From the NCBI RefSeq assembly GCF_030464885.1, contig NZ_JALPRJ010000022.1, positions 58,350-122,349 of the forward strand: DNA of 64,000 nucleotides, written 5' to 3'. Position 1 is the first letter of the stretch. Each line of letters opens with the position of its first letter. The position numbers were made by a program, and so were the translations under genes. The notes below the pieces were generated by a model. That model made no database searches. It was not told the DNA's origin and saw nothing but the letters and a program-made list of their open reading frames with translations. Below, piece by piece: positions 32,314-42,037 of this stretch. Source of the DNA: Caballeronia sp. SEWSISQ10-4 2. Lineage in GTDB: Bacteria > Pseudomonadota > Gammaproteobacteria > Burkholderiales > Burkholderiaceae.

Positions 32314-33438
32314 CTATTTTTCCAGCTTCAGCGCCTTGGCATATCCCGTCAGTTCAAGATAACAGTGACCCAGGGTTTTGCCGTCACGACTCACCGCTAC
32401 CGCTCCCTCCCAATACACTGCGCCCGTCGACTGGCTGGAGTCGAGTTCCTGATCGTCCATCAACGGATCGAGGCGCCATGTGAACGCACCGGTCCTGAGC
32501 GTTTCCGATACCGGGTAAGACGTGCCGGTGCGTGGCGAGCGCCAGGTTCGAAGCGGCGTGAAATCGACTTGCCCCGCATCGAAAACCATCACGTGACCGT
32601 TGCTTTCGCGAAGCGCCGCGTGTGACCAGACGGTGCCGCCATTTCGTCCGCGTACCTTGAATGCCATGAGCGCGGAACCGTCGGACAGGTTGGCGCCGAG
32701 CCAGTCCCATCCCGTTGCATCGGCGCTAAGCATCGTGCTCGACCATTCATGATCCAGCCATGCCAAGCCGGTGACTGCCGTGTCAAGACCGGCTTTATCG
32801 CTTGAGTGGGAAACGCGTGTGACCTTACCGCTCACTCGCAATTGCGGTTCGCTGTAGTAATAGCTCGCTTGTGCCGCCAGCGGACCTTTTCGCGAGTAAC
32901 CTTTGTCGCCTTGCAGCAGCGGTTCTTGAGTCGGCGTGAGTGACAGGTTCAGCGTGAAATCAGCGGCATTCACGGTCACCGTGTAGCGACCATCGGCTGC
33001 TCGCACGAGTTGCCATGCATCGAGCTTGACGTCCGTGTTACCGGTCTTTGCATACGCGAGGCCGAAACCCTGACGCGCAATCTTCTGGTCGTGCACGAGT
33101 CGTCCCAGCGAGGGATCGCTAAGCGCTGCATGAGCGATGATCAACTGCGACGGCGCAAACGCGCCCGTGTCCGCTGGATCATGTCCGGTCGCCGAGCGAA
33201 AGAATGTGATCTGGAAACCGAGCGGTTTGCCGTCCGGTTGATTGAGCCAACCCGTTGCGTACCACCATTCGGTGCGGAAGGCCGGATGCGCGCCGGTATC
33301 GTGCTCGAAGACAAGCGGACGATCGGGCGTGACGGCGGCGAACTCGGTCGCCATGGACGGTGGATTCGCCAGGCTGCAAACGCACGCCACCATAAGCCAC
33401 CGCCGCGCCTGGCTTAACAATGTTCGAAGACCACGCAT
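32314..33438 (-). CDS. Secreted AttH/CrtC-like lipocalin-domain protein
   Basis: 374 residues; the ATG at 33438 overlaps the stop of the permease gene (TAATG). N-terminal signal peptide (RRWLMVACVCSLANPPSMA). The body matches the hydroxyneurosporene dehydrogenase CrtC / AttH family (lipocalin-like): FRTEWWYATGWLNQPDGKPLGFQITFFR, ARQGFGLAYAKTGN, YYYSEPQLRVSGKV, GLAWLDHEWSSTML and WDWLGANLSDGSALMAFKVRG are diagnostic. In Agrobacterium the homologous AttH is encoded with an ABC transporter (AttEFG). The order ATPase, permease, lipocalin seen here is the same, so it probably works with the transporter in moving or modifying a lipid-like compound. Confidence 0.88.
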   Translation of the reverse strand: MRGLRTLLSQARRWLMVACVCSLANPPSMATEFAAVTPDRPLVFEHDTGAHPAFRTEWWYATGWLNQPDGKPLGFQITFFRSATGHDPADTGAFAPSQLIIAHAALSDPSLGRLVHDQKIARQGFGLAYAKTGNTDVKLDAWQLVRAADGRYTVTVNAADFTLNLSLTPTQEPLLQGDKGYSRKGPLAAQASYYYSEPQLRVSGKVTRVSHSSDKAGLDTAVTGLAWLDHEWSSTMLSADATGWDWLGANLSDGSALMAFKVRGRNGGTVWSHAALRESNGHVMVFDAGQVDFTPLRTWRSPRTGTSYPVSETLRTGAFTWRLDPLMDDQELDSSQSTGAVYWEGAVAVSRDGKTLGHCYLELTGYAKALKLEK

Positions 33439-36023
33439 TACCAGTCCTCCTTGACGGCACGCACCGCATCGAAAGACACCGCCTTGCGTCCCGCAACCAC
33501 AGCTGTTGCACATGACGAGATCAACATCACCAGCGCAACCGTGCTCAACACAGACCATGGGATATGCATCGACATGCTCCAGTGGAACGACTGCGGATTG
33601 ACGACGAAGACCAGGATGAGACTGATCGCCCAGCCGAGGATAAATCCCACTGCAATCCCGAGCGCGGTCAGCATGCCGCCCTCCGTCGCGAGGATGACCA
33701 GCACCTGACGACGGGTCACGCCAACGTGCCGCAGCATGCCGAACTCCCGCGCGCGAGCGAGTGTTTGCGCGGAGAACGTGGCGGCCACGCCGAACAGCCC
33801 GATCACGATCGCCACCGCTTCCAGAAGATAGGTTACCGCGAAGCTCCGGTCGAAAATTGTCAGTGTCCGGGCGCGGATATCGCCGGGTTGAGCAAACTCC
33901 ATCGCGGCGCCGAAGGGCAGTTTTCGCAGGCTCGCAATGACACTTTCCACGCTTGCGCCGCGCTTGATCGTGATGGCTACGTCGGTGGCTCCTGTATCAC
34001 CCGTCAAGCGTCTGTAGTCGGCAAGGCGCAACTGGATCGCGCCGGTTTGCCGCACATAGTCGCGCCAGATACCTGCCACAACAAACGTTCCGCCAGACGC
34101 GCCGATGGACAACCGAAGCCGTTGTCCAAGCCCGTATCGATACAAATCGACCATCGCCTCCGACACCCAGATCGGCGTCTCGCCGTCGTGCAGGGCTGAT
34201 GGCGGAAGCACAGGACCGGTCATCTGCATTAATGCACCGGGATCGGCTGCGTCGATGTCGCGCGCAAGCAAGGCCACGGCCGGACGCGCAGGATCGAGCG
34301 TGAGATGGGACGTGCGGGTGAACGCAGCGTTCTTTACGCCTGGAGCCGCAGCGAGCGCCGCTTGTTCGCCAGGACTCAGACCGCCGGTGTCGCCATTGGG
34401 CGCGACGCGAACGTATAGGTCGGCGGACAAGAGATGGGCCAGCCAGTCATCGACCGACACACGGAAACTCGCAACCATGATGGCCATCGCGACAATCAGC
34501 GCAAAGCTCGACAGAACGCCGCCCATGGCGATGGATGCCTGCCCCGGGGCATTCGCTAGCCGGGCGAGCGCCAGCGTCGTGGTGGCGCTCGTACGGTGTT
34601 TCGTACGCCGGCGGCTGAGTGCGGTGAACACGATCGCCGTGCAACGCGGCATCAGCGCGATACCGCCGATCAGCAACAGCGCGACAGCGAGATAACCGAG
34701 GATGGGGATATCGAATAGGGGCGGCAAGAGTGTCAGTATCCCCGCGGCAGCGAGGCAAGCAAGCGCAGGCCAGGGCGTTGCCAGCCTTGCGAGCGCGCCT
34801 TCTTCGCTGCCGGCTTTGAGCGCTGCGGCCGGCCTTGCCCGCGCCGCCTCCAGCGCCGGGACGAGACTGCCGAGCACGGACACGCCGATACCCAGCGCAA
34901 GAAACACCGCACTTGCAAGCGGCTCGAAGCCGACATGGGGCTGCACGCCCGGGAAGTAGCCGCCGCCCAGGTCGCTGCCGAAGAAACGCAGTGCGACGCT
35001 GGACAGCACATAACCCAGCGCCAGACCGAGTACGGAACCGATCACACCGAGAAGCGCCCCTTCCATCAGGATCTGGCGTAGAAGCTGACCGCGCGTAAAA
35101 CCCAATACGCGAAGCATCGCGAACTGCGCACGGCGCCGGACGACCGCTAACGCTTGCGTCGAGAACACCAGAAACGCGCCGGTAAAAAGGGCCACCAGCG
35201 CGAGCACATTCATATTGATGCGATAAGCGCGCGACAAGCGATCGGTCCGGCTTTCATCGTCACGCGTTTCGGCTACAACCAGTTGACTGCCAAGCCGCTC
35301 TTGCAGCTCGCGTTTGAAGCGCTCCCGATCGACGCCGCGCTGGAGCTGCAGGTCGACGCGCGAGAGTTTCCCTTCAAGACCGAAACGCCACTGAGCGGCG
35401 GCGATATCCATCACCGCAATACGTTGACCGGACCGTGTCCTGACGATGCCGCCCGCTACCCGAAGTTGCACGGTCGACGTGCCGCTACGCAGCGCGACAT
35501 GCTCGCCGGGCGCTGCGTGAAGCCACTGTTGCGCTGCAGGCGAGAGGAAGATGGCGTCGTCGGAAAGGGTATCGAGCGGACGCTGCGCCGAAGGCACGCC
35601 GACCAGTTCTGGCGTGATACGGCTCGCCCTGAAGACGTCGATGCCAAGCACTTTCAACGCGGCGCTCTGGCCGGGCACGGTCACATCCAGGTCTAGCACG
35701 GGGCTGGCCAAAGCCACGCCCGCTTCCGTTGCAAGACGCGGGTACCAGCTTTCATCGAAGTGTGGCTGCGCGCCGCGCACCTGTAAGTCGGCCTCGCCGG
35801 AGAGACTCTTGGCAGCCGCGGAGAACTCGTTGAATGCGGCGCTGTTGATGAGCTGCACCGCATAACCGAGCGCCACGCCCAGCGCGATCGTAGCGATGGC
35901 CACTATCGCGCGCGCCGGATGACTGCGCCACTCCGCACCTAGCAGCCAACGCGCGAGGAGCCGGCTGCCTGCAATACGCCGGGAGGATTGCGTCACGGGC
36001 TTATTCACCGGCATGCAGGCCAT
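33438..36023 (-). CDS. ABC transporter permease, FtsX/MacB-like
   Basis: 861 residues with ten or so hydrophobic segments arranged as two FtsX-type permease units separated by soluble MacB-core-like periplasmic domains. First unit: YRINMNVLALVALFTGAFLVFSTQALAVVRRRAQFAMLRVLGFTRGQL; second: VTYLLEAVAIVIGLFGVAATFSAQTLARAREFGMLRHVGVTRRQVL. These (R-R-x-x-LRVLGFT-x-x-QL) are the FtsX hallmarks. Such permeases extract or export lipids or lipoproteins or act as AttF/AttG-like transporters. It overlaps the ATPase gene by 23 bases and the lipocalin gene by one. Confidence 0.92.
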   Translation of the reverse strand: MACMPVNKPVTQSSRRIAGSRLLARWLLGAEWRSHPARAIVAIATIALGVALGYAVQLINSAAFNEFSAAAKSLSGEADLQVRGAQPHFDESWYPRLATEAGVALASPVLDLDVTVPGQSAALKVLGIDVFRASRITPELVGVPSAQRPLDTLSDDAIFLSPAAQQWLHAAPGEHVALRSGTSTVQLRVAGGIVRTRSGQRIAVMDIAAAQWRFGLEGKLSRVDLQLQRGVDRERFKRELQERLGSQLVVAETRDDESRTDRLSRAYRINMNVLALVALFTGAFLVFSTQALAVVRRRAQFAMLRVLGFTRGQLLRQILMEGALLGVIGSVLGLALGYVLSSVALRFFGSDLGGGYFPGVQPHVGFEPLASAVFLALGIGVSVLGSLVPALEAARARPAAALKAGSEEGALARLATPWPALACLAAAGILTLLPPLFDIPILGYLAVALLLIGGIALMPRCTAIVFTALSRRRTKHRTSATTTLALARLANAPGQASIAMGGVLSSFALIVAMAIMVASFRVSVDDWLAHLLSADLYVRVAPNGDTGGLSPGEQAALAAAPGVKNAAFTRTSHLTLDPARPAVALLARDIDAADPGALMQMTGPVLPPSALHDGETPIWVSEAMVDLYRYGLGQRLRLSIGASGGTFVVAGIWRDYVRQTGAIQLRLADYRRLTGDTGATDVAITIKRGASVESVIASLRKLPFGAAMEFAQPGDIRARTLTIFDRSFAVTYLLEAVAIVIGLFGVAATFSAQTLARAREFGMLRHVGVTRRQVLVILATEGGMLTALGIAVGFILGWAISLILVFVVNPQSFHWSMSMHIPWSVLSTVALVMLISSCATAVVAGRKAVSFDAVRAVKEDW

Positions 36024-36681
36024 GCTCGCTCAGGACAAGGATCCGGTCCGCACTGGCCGCCGCGGCCATGGAGTGGGTGACCATGATCGCGGCGGCGCCG
36101 TTCGCCTTGATCTCTGCACGGAACAACGAGAGCACTTCATGCGCGGTATCGGGGTCCAGGTTGCCCGTCGGTTCGTCGGCCAGAATCAGCGTGGGCCGGT
36201 GTACGAGCGCGCGTGCGATGGCGACACGCTGCAGTTCTCCGCCGGAGAGTTGCCGCGGAAAGTCGTCGCCGCGACCGCCCAGACCGACCGCCTCGAGCAA
36301 GTCGAGCGCGCGGGCCGGGGCGGTATTGTTGAGCAGTAGTGGCAGCGCGACATTTTGAACCAGCGTCAGATGCGGCAGGACGTGAAATGCCTGGAATACG
36401 AAGCCGAGTTTTTGCCGTCGAAGGCGGGTGGCGGCGTCATCGTCGAGACTCGAGATGGACGTGCCGTCGATCAGCACCTCGCCGCTGTCAGCGGTATCGA
36501 GACCCGCGATCAGGTTCAAAAGCGTCGACTTGCCGACGCCCGAGTCGCCCATGATCGCGACAAACTCCCCGGGCTCGAGTGCGAAGTCGAGGTTTGCCAG
36601 CAGTACGCGGCTCGCGCCGTAGGCCTTGTTCAAGCCGCGGCATTCGAGTGCGGGAGGAACGTCATTGTCACGGAGGGTCAT
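36001..36681 (-). CDS. ABC transporter ATP-binding protein, LolD/MacB-like
   Basis: 226 residues from ATG 36681 (an in-frame ATG at 36747 would add 22 residues). Walker A GDSGVGKST, Q-loop region FVFQAFHVLPHLT, signature LSGGELQRVAIARAL, Walker B LILADEPTGNLD, H-loop VTHSMAAAA. The 3o1228/LolD class is indicated by the FQ-x-FHLLP-like Q-loop and the PTGNLD. Pairs with the overlapping permease to form an AttEFG- or LolCDE-like transporter. The gene lies 97 bases after lptD on the same strand, so it may be in one operon. Confidence 0.93.
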   Translation of the reverse strand: MTLRDNDVPPALECRGLNKAYGASRVLLANLDFALEPGEFVAIMGDSGVGKSTLLNLIAGLDTADSGEVLIDGTSISSLDDDAATRLRRQKLGFVFQAFHVLPHLTLVQNVALPLLLNNTAPARALDLLEAVGLGGRGDDFPRQLSGGELQRVAIARALVHRPTLILADEPTGNLDPDTAHEVLSLFRAEIKANGAAAIMVTHSMAAAASADRILVLSEHGLHAGE

Positions 36682-36778
36682 GAGGATCGGGTCGTCAATG
36701 AGTTGGACTGGCTTGCAGTCCTCTACTGTGACAGAGAAGTGCCGCACGCGTGCAGGACAGCAATCCTGCAGTCCATCG

Positions 36779-39085
36779 TCATTCGTAGTCCGAGAACCGC
36801 GACTCGGGCGCAGCCGGTGAGGGCAGTGGCGTATAGCCGGGAATGCTCGCGCGGAATTGCGAGGACAGTCCGTTATCGACTTTCGTCAGCCCTTTGAGTT
36901 GAAGCTGTAGCAACACGCGGGTTGCGCTGCTGGCTACGCTCGTTGTGGTGGACACGTTGGTATATTTTTGTACCGCCAGGCTGAGCGACCAGCAATCCGC
37001 GTCGTACTGAACGCCGAGCAACCCGGCCACGAGGTGATGAGCGACTATGTCGAAATTGGCCTGGCCCACGGCGTAGATCCTGCGGCTCAGCGGCCACTGC
37101 CCTGACGCGACAATCTGGTTCTCCGCCTCGTTATCGAGGTCCTCGTCGGCGCGTGTATACCGGTAAGCAAGGCTGACCACCTCGCGATCCGCCGGCTTCC
37201 AGGTGAAGCCGGAGGTCGTCCGGTCGAACCGGTCATGCTGCTCGTCGTACTGGACCGCCTGCTCGGTCGAGAAGCCGGCGCCGATCTTGATCGATCCTCC
37301 AACAATGATGTCGGTGCCGCGGACATCGGTCACGGATTCGCCCGACTCCAGCACGACCTGCGGATTGGTGAAATAGTATTCCTGCGCGATCACGAAGCGG
37401 GCGCGTTCGTCTCCGGTAGCCTGGTTGATGAACCGTGTCGTCACGGCAGCAGTGAGCCGGTTCAGGTCGGCAACCCTATCGCCGCCGACGAAGGTGTTGT
37501 CCGTGAAAATCTGCGCTAGTCCAAAGTCCTCCTCGCCCGTGTCGAAGACCGGTGCGAAGGTCTGATTCCGGTAGGGCGTATAGACGTAGTACAACCGGGG
37601 TTCCAGCGTCTGGATATAGTCCGTCCCGAACAGGCGCACGCTGCGTTCGAACACGAGTCCGGAGTCCAGGCTGAAGGTGGGCACATTGAACGAGAAGTCA
37701 TGTGGCTGCCCTGTCGGCGCGCTGCTTCCGATCGAGGTCAGGTCGTAGGCAACGTAATGCCATTGAACCTTCGGCGTGATGAACCATCCCGGTCCGGACA
37801 GCGGATAGCTGACAAACGGATTGAACGTGAAGCGGCTGCCTTCGGTGGAGTCGGCGGTCGAAATGCTGAATCGCGTGACGTCTGCCTCTGCGCCAAAATC
37901 GAATCCGCCGGCGTTGTACTTCGCGTACTTGACATCGAGTTCGGGGTCGCGATTGTAGGGCGGCGACGTGCTGAACGATTGCCAGCGCTGGACGCGCGCG
38001 AGCACTGACCATGGACCGTTGTTGTAGGTCACGCCCGCTTCCTGCTGGAAGATGTCCTGCCCGTTGATCAGCGCCGCGTTATTGGTGCTCAGGTCCGTCG
38101 TGACGTTGACGTCCGACACACTCGAATAGTTGATGTACGCACCGAAACCGTCACCGAAGTTCTGATTGTGCTGGATGTTGATCGAATAGCGGTTGGTCTT
38201 GGTGATCTCGTCGCTGGGCAGATATGCGATGGTCGCGGTGCCCGAATACGTGGGCGTCAGATAGCGGAAATTCGTTGTCAGCATGACGCCCCGTTTGGAC
38301 ATGATGCGTGGCGTCAACGTCAGGTCATAGTTCGGCGCAATGTTGAAATAATACGGGAGGGTAAGGTCGAATCCATTCGTCGAACTCAGCGAGAAGGTTG
38401 GCGGAAGAAGACCGCTCTGGCGATTCCCGGACAACGGGAACGACAACCATGGGCTGGCGAAGATTGGCACACCCCGGAAGAACAGTACGCCGTTGTGGGC
38501 GATGCCTTCGTCCGATCCCTGGTCCATGTCGAAACGTGAAGCCTTGAGGTACCAGGCCGGATCGTCTTCGCACTGGCACGCGGTGTAAGTGCCGTGATGC
38601 ACAACTGAACGCTCGTTATCGATCAGGTCGATGCGCTCGGCGCTGCCCGAGCCACCCGTCAGATTGAAGTGGTAGGTCGGCGTAGTCATGGTGCCCTCGT
38701 TGGCATCGACGTGCAGATGGGCTTCCGGACCGGTGAAAACGTCGTAGCCGTCGACGACATGCACGTGGCCGTAGGCATCGGCTACGTTACGGTCGACGTC
38801 GTAGTGGACAGCGTCGCCCTTCACAAGGGTCGTATCGCGCCGTATCTCGCCGCTGCCCTTGAGCGACATGTCACGATCCTCATCGCCGTCCGCCGAATCG
38901 CCGACACCGAACACGGCGGGCGAAGAGTTTGCCGGCAACGGATGTTCTGTGACTTCAGGCGCGAATCGCAGGCCCCAGGGCGGTTCGATCGATTCCGCCT
39001 GTGATGCCGCGCCGCTTAGTTGCGCGCGAGTGGGCGAAGGCGCGAGGAACATGACGATCGCCGCTGCAACGGCAATATGACGCAT
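36779..39085 (-). CDS. lptD: LPS-assembly protein LptD (probable paralogue)
   Basis: 768 residues from ATG 39085, which gives a clean signal peptide (MRHIAVAAAIVMFLAPSPTRA); an upstream GTG at 39124 adds 13 residues. The N-terminal jellyroll (OstA) domain is seen at GDAVHYDVDRNVADAYGHV, followed by VHHGTYTACQCED and the LptD barrel start RFDMDQGSDEGIAHNGVLFFRGVPIFASPWLSFPLS (in short FRGVPIFASPWLSFP). LptD inserts LPS in the outer membrane with LptE. Cys residues are 170, 172 and 698; the usual C-terminal Cys pair is DC here and no N-terminal Cys is present. It lies directly after bamA, not with surA/pdxA as in housekeeping loci, so I infer a second copy. Confidence 0.9.
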   Translation of the reverse strand: MRHIAVAAAIVMFLAPSPTRAQLSGAASQAESIEPPWGLRFAPEVTEHPLPANSSPAVFGVGDSADGDEDRDMSLKGSGEIRRDTTLVKGDAVHYDVDRNVADAYGHVHVVDGYDVFTGPEAHLHVDANEGTMTTPTYHFNLTGGSGSAERIDLIDNERSVVHHGTYTACQCEDDPAWYLKASRFDMDQGSDEGIAHNGVLFFRGVPIFASPWLSFPLSGNRQSGLLPPTFSLSSTNGFDLTLPYYFNIAPNYDLTLTPRIMSKRGVMLTTNFRYLTPTYSGTATIAYLPSDEITKTNRYSINIQHNQNFGDGFGAYINYSSVSDVNVTTDLSTNNAALINGQDIFQQEAGVTYNNGPWSVLARVQRWQSFSTSPPYNRDPELDVKYAKYNAGGFDFGAEADVTRFSISTADSTEGSRFTFNPFVSYPLSGPGWFITPKVQWHYVAYDLTSIGSSAPTGQPHDFSFNVPTFSLDSGLVFERSVRLFGTDYIQTLEPRLYYVYTPYRNQTFAPVFDTGEEDFGLAQIFTDNTFVGGDRVADLNRLTAAVTTRFINQATGDERARFVIAQEYYFTNPQVVLESGESVTDVRGTDIIVGGSIKIGAGFSTEQAVQYDEQHDRFDRTTSGFTWKPADREVVSLAYRYTRADEDLDNEAENQIVASGQWPLSRRIYAVGQANFDIVAHHLVAGLLGVQYDADCWSLSLAVQKYTNVSTTTSVASSATRVLLQLQLKGLTKVDNGLSSQFRASIPGYTPLPSPAAPESRFSDYE

Positions 39086-39127
39086 GCACGGCGTGAACCC
39101 GATGGGTGTTTCTGCGGACACCACGGG

Positions 39128-41443
39128 TTAGAACGACGTGCCAATCTGGAACTGGAACTTTTGATATTGGTCTCCCGCGTGGCGCACGATCGGGAAGCCC
39201 ATGTCCAGCTTGAGAGGCCCGATAGGGGAGATCCACTCGAGGCCCGCGCCATAGCTGTAGCGCAAGCCGTTGGCGCCGACGCTGTTGCCTTCGTTGCCCC
39301 AGACATTGCCGCCATCGACGAAGGTGAACACCCGCAAGGTCCGGTCGTACCCGGTGCCTGGCAGGGGGAAGGTCATTTCTATATTTCCAACGACCATTTT
39401 CGAGCCGCCGATGGGGTCGTTGGTTGTGGCGTCGCGCGGACCAAGCGAACCGGACTCGTAGCCCCGCACCGAACCAATACCGCCGCCGTAGTAATTCTTG
39501 AAGATCGGATAGGCCTGGCCGTTTATGCCGTGACCGTAACCGGCCTGGAAATTCAGGCCAAGAATGAAACCTCTCGCCGGCGTGTAATAGTATTGAGCCT
39601 GAATATCTGATTTGTAGTACTGGGTATTTCCTGCCGGCGTGCCGAGCTCCGCGTTGGTCTGGAGAAAGTAGCCTTTGCTCGGTATCAGCGCGCTATCGCG
39701 TGCGTCGTGTGACCAGGCCGCTGTCACGGGAACGTTGTTCACCACCCGCCCGAAATCGGCCACGTAGTCCAGGTAACTTTGTGGCGTTGACGAGTCCGTG
39801 TTGAAACGGTCCTGCTCGAAGCCGGCGCCAAAATAAACCACATCCGACTCGGAGAAGGGGATGCCGAACTTCATATCCGCTCCGACCGACGTGATCCGAA
39901 AACTCGTATCGTTAAAGTTATAGAGCGGATAGGTGGTTCTGTAATACACGTCGGTAATGCGCTTGATCCCGTCAATCGTAAAGTAGGGGTCGGTCTGGGT
40001 CACCGACAAAGTCCGGTACGTCTGCGCCGTGTTCACGTTGACAGCGAGCGTGGTTCCGGAGCCGAACACGTTTTCCTGCGATACCCCGGCCGACAGTACG
40101 ATTTTGTCGCTCGAATCGTAACCTGCGCCCAGCGTGATCGCGCCCGTTGGTTTCTCTTCCACCTTGACGTCCACGTCGACTTCGTCGTTGGTACCTGGAA
40201 CCGGAATCGTGGTTACCTCCGTGTTCGTGAAATACCCCAGGCGATCGATCCGCTCCTTCGAGAGCTTGAGACGGGCGCTGTCGAACCATGAACTTTCTAT
40301 CTGGCGCATTTCGCGACGGATCACCTCGTCGCGCGTCCGCGTATTACCTTCAATATTCACCCGACGCACGTATACGCGGCGCCCCGGATCGACCTGCAGT
40401 GTGATCGCGACCGTGTGATGGACCTGGTCGATCCCCGGCTGGGCATTGACCTGTGCGAACGCATAGCCATATTCGCCCAGCTTGTCGACTACTGCCTGGG
40501 TCATGGCTTGCAGTTTTTCAGCCGAAAAACGGTCGCCGGCGCGGATGGAGATGAGTTTTTTTAGCTCGGCGTCGCGATCGAGCAGATTGCCGGCAAGCTG
40601 GATGCTTGAAATGGTGTACGGCTCACCCTCGTGAATGGTGATGGTCAGGTACATGTCCTTCTTGTCGGGCGAGATCGACACCTGCGTGGAGTCGATGTTG
40701 AACTCGAGATACCCGCGGTTCAGGTAATACGAGCGAACCTTCTCCAGATCCCCCGTCAACTTTTCCTTCGCGTACAGGTCGTTCTTCGTGTACCACGAGA
40801 ACCAGTTAGGGGTCGACAATTGCATCTCATCGAGCAGTGTCGTGCTGCTCGCAACCTGATTGCCTATGAAGTTGATCTGGCGAATCTTCGCGCTCGGACC
40901 TTCCGTCACGGAGAACAAAATGGATACGCGATTGCGGTCGATCGGCGTGACCGTCGTAGTAACGTCGGCGGCGTAATAGCCCCGTGTCAGGTATTGGCGC
41001 TTCAGTTCCTGTTCGGCTTTGCTGACAAGGGCCTTGTCGTAAGTGCTGCCTTGCGACAGGCCGACCGAACGCAATGCTTTGGCTAGGTTGTCTTTGTCGA
41101 ATTCGTGAATACCGGCGAAGTCGATTGACGAGACGGCGGCGCGCTCCTGCACTTTCACGATGACCACATTGCCCTGGGCCTCGATCTGGACGTCGTCGAA
41201 GAAGCCGGTTGCATAGAGTGCGCGAATGGTTTCCGACGCTTTATCGTCCGAGAAGACGTCACCTCGTTTGAGCGGAACATAGGCGAAGACCGAGCTGGCC
41301 TCGATGCGCTTCAGGCCGCTTATCTGTATATCCTTGATGACAAAGCTGCTGGTCGCGGCAAACACGGTCGGCGCAATGAACGCGTTCAACGCGATGGCGA
41401 CAACTGAGTGAGCGGTGCGTAAGTTTCGGAAGTTAAATTTCAT
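39128..41443 (-). CDS. bamA: Outer membrane protein assembly factor BamA (probable paralogue)
   Basis: 771 residues: signal peptide, five POTRA domains (first begins FVIKDIQISGLKRIEASSVF) and an Omp85 barrel. The L6-loop motif is VRGYESGSLGP (canonical VRGF/Y), and the chain ends with FQFQIGTSF, a C-terminal aromatic beta-signal. BamA folds beta-barrel proteins into the outer membrane. It reads very close to Burkholderia BamA, but housekeeping bamA sits in dxr-rseP-bamA-skp-lpxD and none of those genes is here; the next gene is lptD. A recent paralogue is therefore likely. The ribosome site is weak. Confidence 0.93.
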   Translation of the reverse strand: MKFNFRNLRTAHSVVAIALNAFIAPTVFAATSSFVIKDIQISGLKRIEASSVFAYVPLKRGDVFSDDKASETIRALYATGFFDDVQIEAQGNVVIVKVQERAAVSSIDFAGIHEFDKDNLAKALRSVGLSQGSTYDKALVSKAEQELKRQYLTRGYYAADVTTTVTPIDRNRVSILFSVTEGPSAKIRQINFIGNQVASSTTLLDEMQLSTPNWFSWYTKNDLYAKEKLTGDLEKVRSYYLNRGYLEFNIDSTQVSISPDKKDMYLTITIHEGEPYTISSIQLAGNLLDRDAELKKLISIRAGDRFSAEKLQAMTQAVVDKLGEYGYAFAQVNAQPGIDQVHHTVAITLQVDPGRRVYVRRVNIEGNTRTRDEVIRREMRQIESSWFDSARLKLSKERIDRLGYFTNTEVTTIPVPGTNDEVDVDVKVEEKPTGAITLGAGYDSSDKIVLSAGVSQENVFGSGTTLAVNVNTAQTYRTLSVTQTDPYFTIDGIKRITDVYYRTTYPLYNFNDTSFRITSVGADMKFGIPFSESDVVYFGAGFEQDRFNTDSSTPQSYLDYVADFGRVVNNVPVTAAWSHDARDSALIPSKGYFLQTNAELGTPAGNTQYYKSDIQAQYYYTPARGFILGLNFQAGYGHGINGQAYPIFKNYYGGGIGSVRGYESGSLGPRDATTNDPIGGSKMVVGNIEMTFPLPGTGYDRTLRVFTFVDGGNVWGNEGNSVGANGLRYSYGAGLEWISPIGPLKLDMGFPIVRHAGDQYQKFQFQIGTSF

Positions 41444-41578
41444 TTGATGGTCTTGACGAGCATATCGGCCCGAATGTGTTGCTCTGCTATCCGTGTCGTC
41501 GTATCGGACGTGATCGGTGCCGCGTCTGGCCTGAACTCGCTATTTCGGGCCGCTCACGAACTGCGCTGTATTAGCTGG

Positions 41579-42037
41579 TTACTGCAAGGGGCCGCTGGCG
41601 TGCGTTGGAATCTGAACGAGTCGTGCTGCGGCTATGAGCGCATCGACCATGGGCGGGATTTGTTCTCGGGGAAGACAGAATGAGATGTCCGCACCGCCCT
41701 GAAGGCGAAACGTGAGAACCAGGCTTTTGCCGTTATCGATAGCGCCAAGTTCCCAACCTTCGCAGCCCATCGCGAAGTTGATGTGCGGCGTTGGCCGAAG
41801 CATTCGTTCCGACTGCATGATCGCGGCGGGCAGCACTGCAAGCAGTTCCCGGAACACCGAGTAGTGGAACGTGAGTGTGGATTGCTCGCTATGCACCACC
41901 ATATGTTTACCGTCGGGTTCCAGTTCGATCCGGTTGATTGAAGTAACGCGCACCGGTCCGGGCGGATCGATCTTCTCGATGTTTTCCGCCTGAACCGGGT
42001 TGCGCTGGGAATCAACTCTGTCTTTCACTAGAGGCAT
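41579..42037 (-). CDS. Hypothetical protein upstream of bamA
   Basis: 152 residues, with an AAGGA ribosome site. I do not recognise a family. The sequence is mixed alpha/beta, with VRVTSINRIELEPDGKHMVVHSEQSTLTFHYSVFRELLAVLPAAIMQSERM followed by EGWELGAIDNGKSLVLTFRLQGGADISFCLP in the ORF; no signal peptide or membrane segment is seen, so it is cytoplasmic. It is 135 bases upstream of bamA on the same strand and may belong to its transcription unit. Confidence 0.6.
   Translation of the reverse strand: MPLVKDRVDSQRNPVQAENIEKIDPPGPVRVTSINRIELEPDGKHMVVHSEQSTLTFHYSVFRELLAVLPAAIMQSERMLRPTPHINFAMGCEGWELGAIDNGKSLVLTFRLQGGADISFCLPREQIPPMVDALIAAARLVQIPTHASGPLQ

Noticed and set aside
36779..41443. Housekeeping bamA and lptD loci
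   Set aside because: Neither has the usual neighbours (rseP, skp, lpxD; surA, pdxA, ksgA) and the two are next to each other; a paralogous module is more likely, although this needs a genome check.
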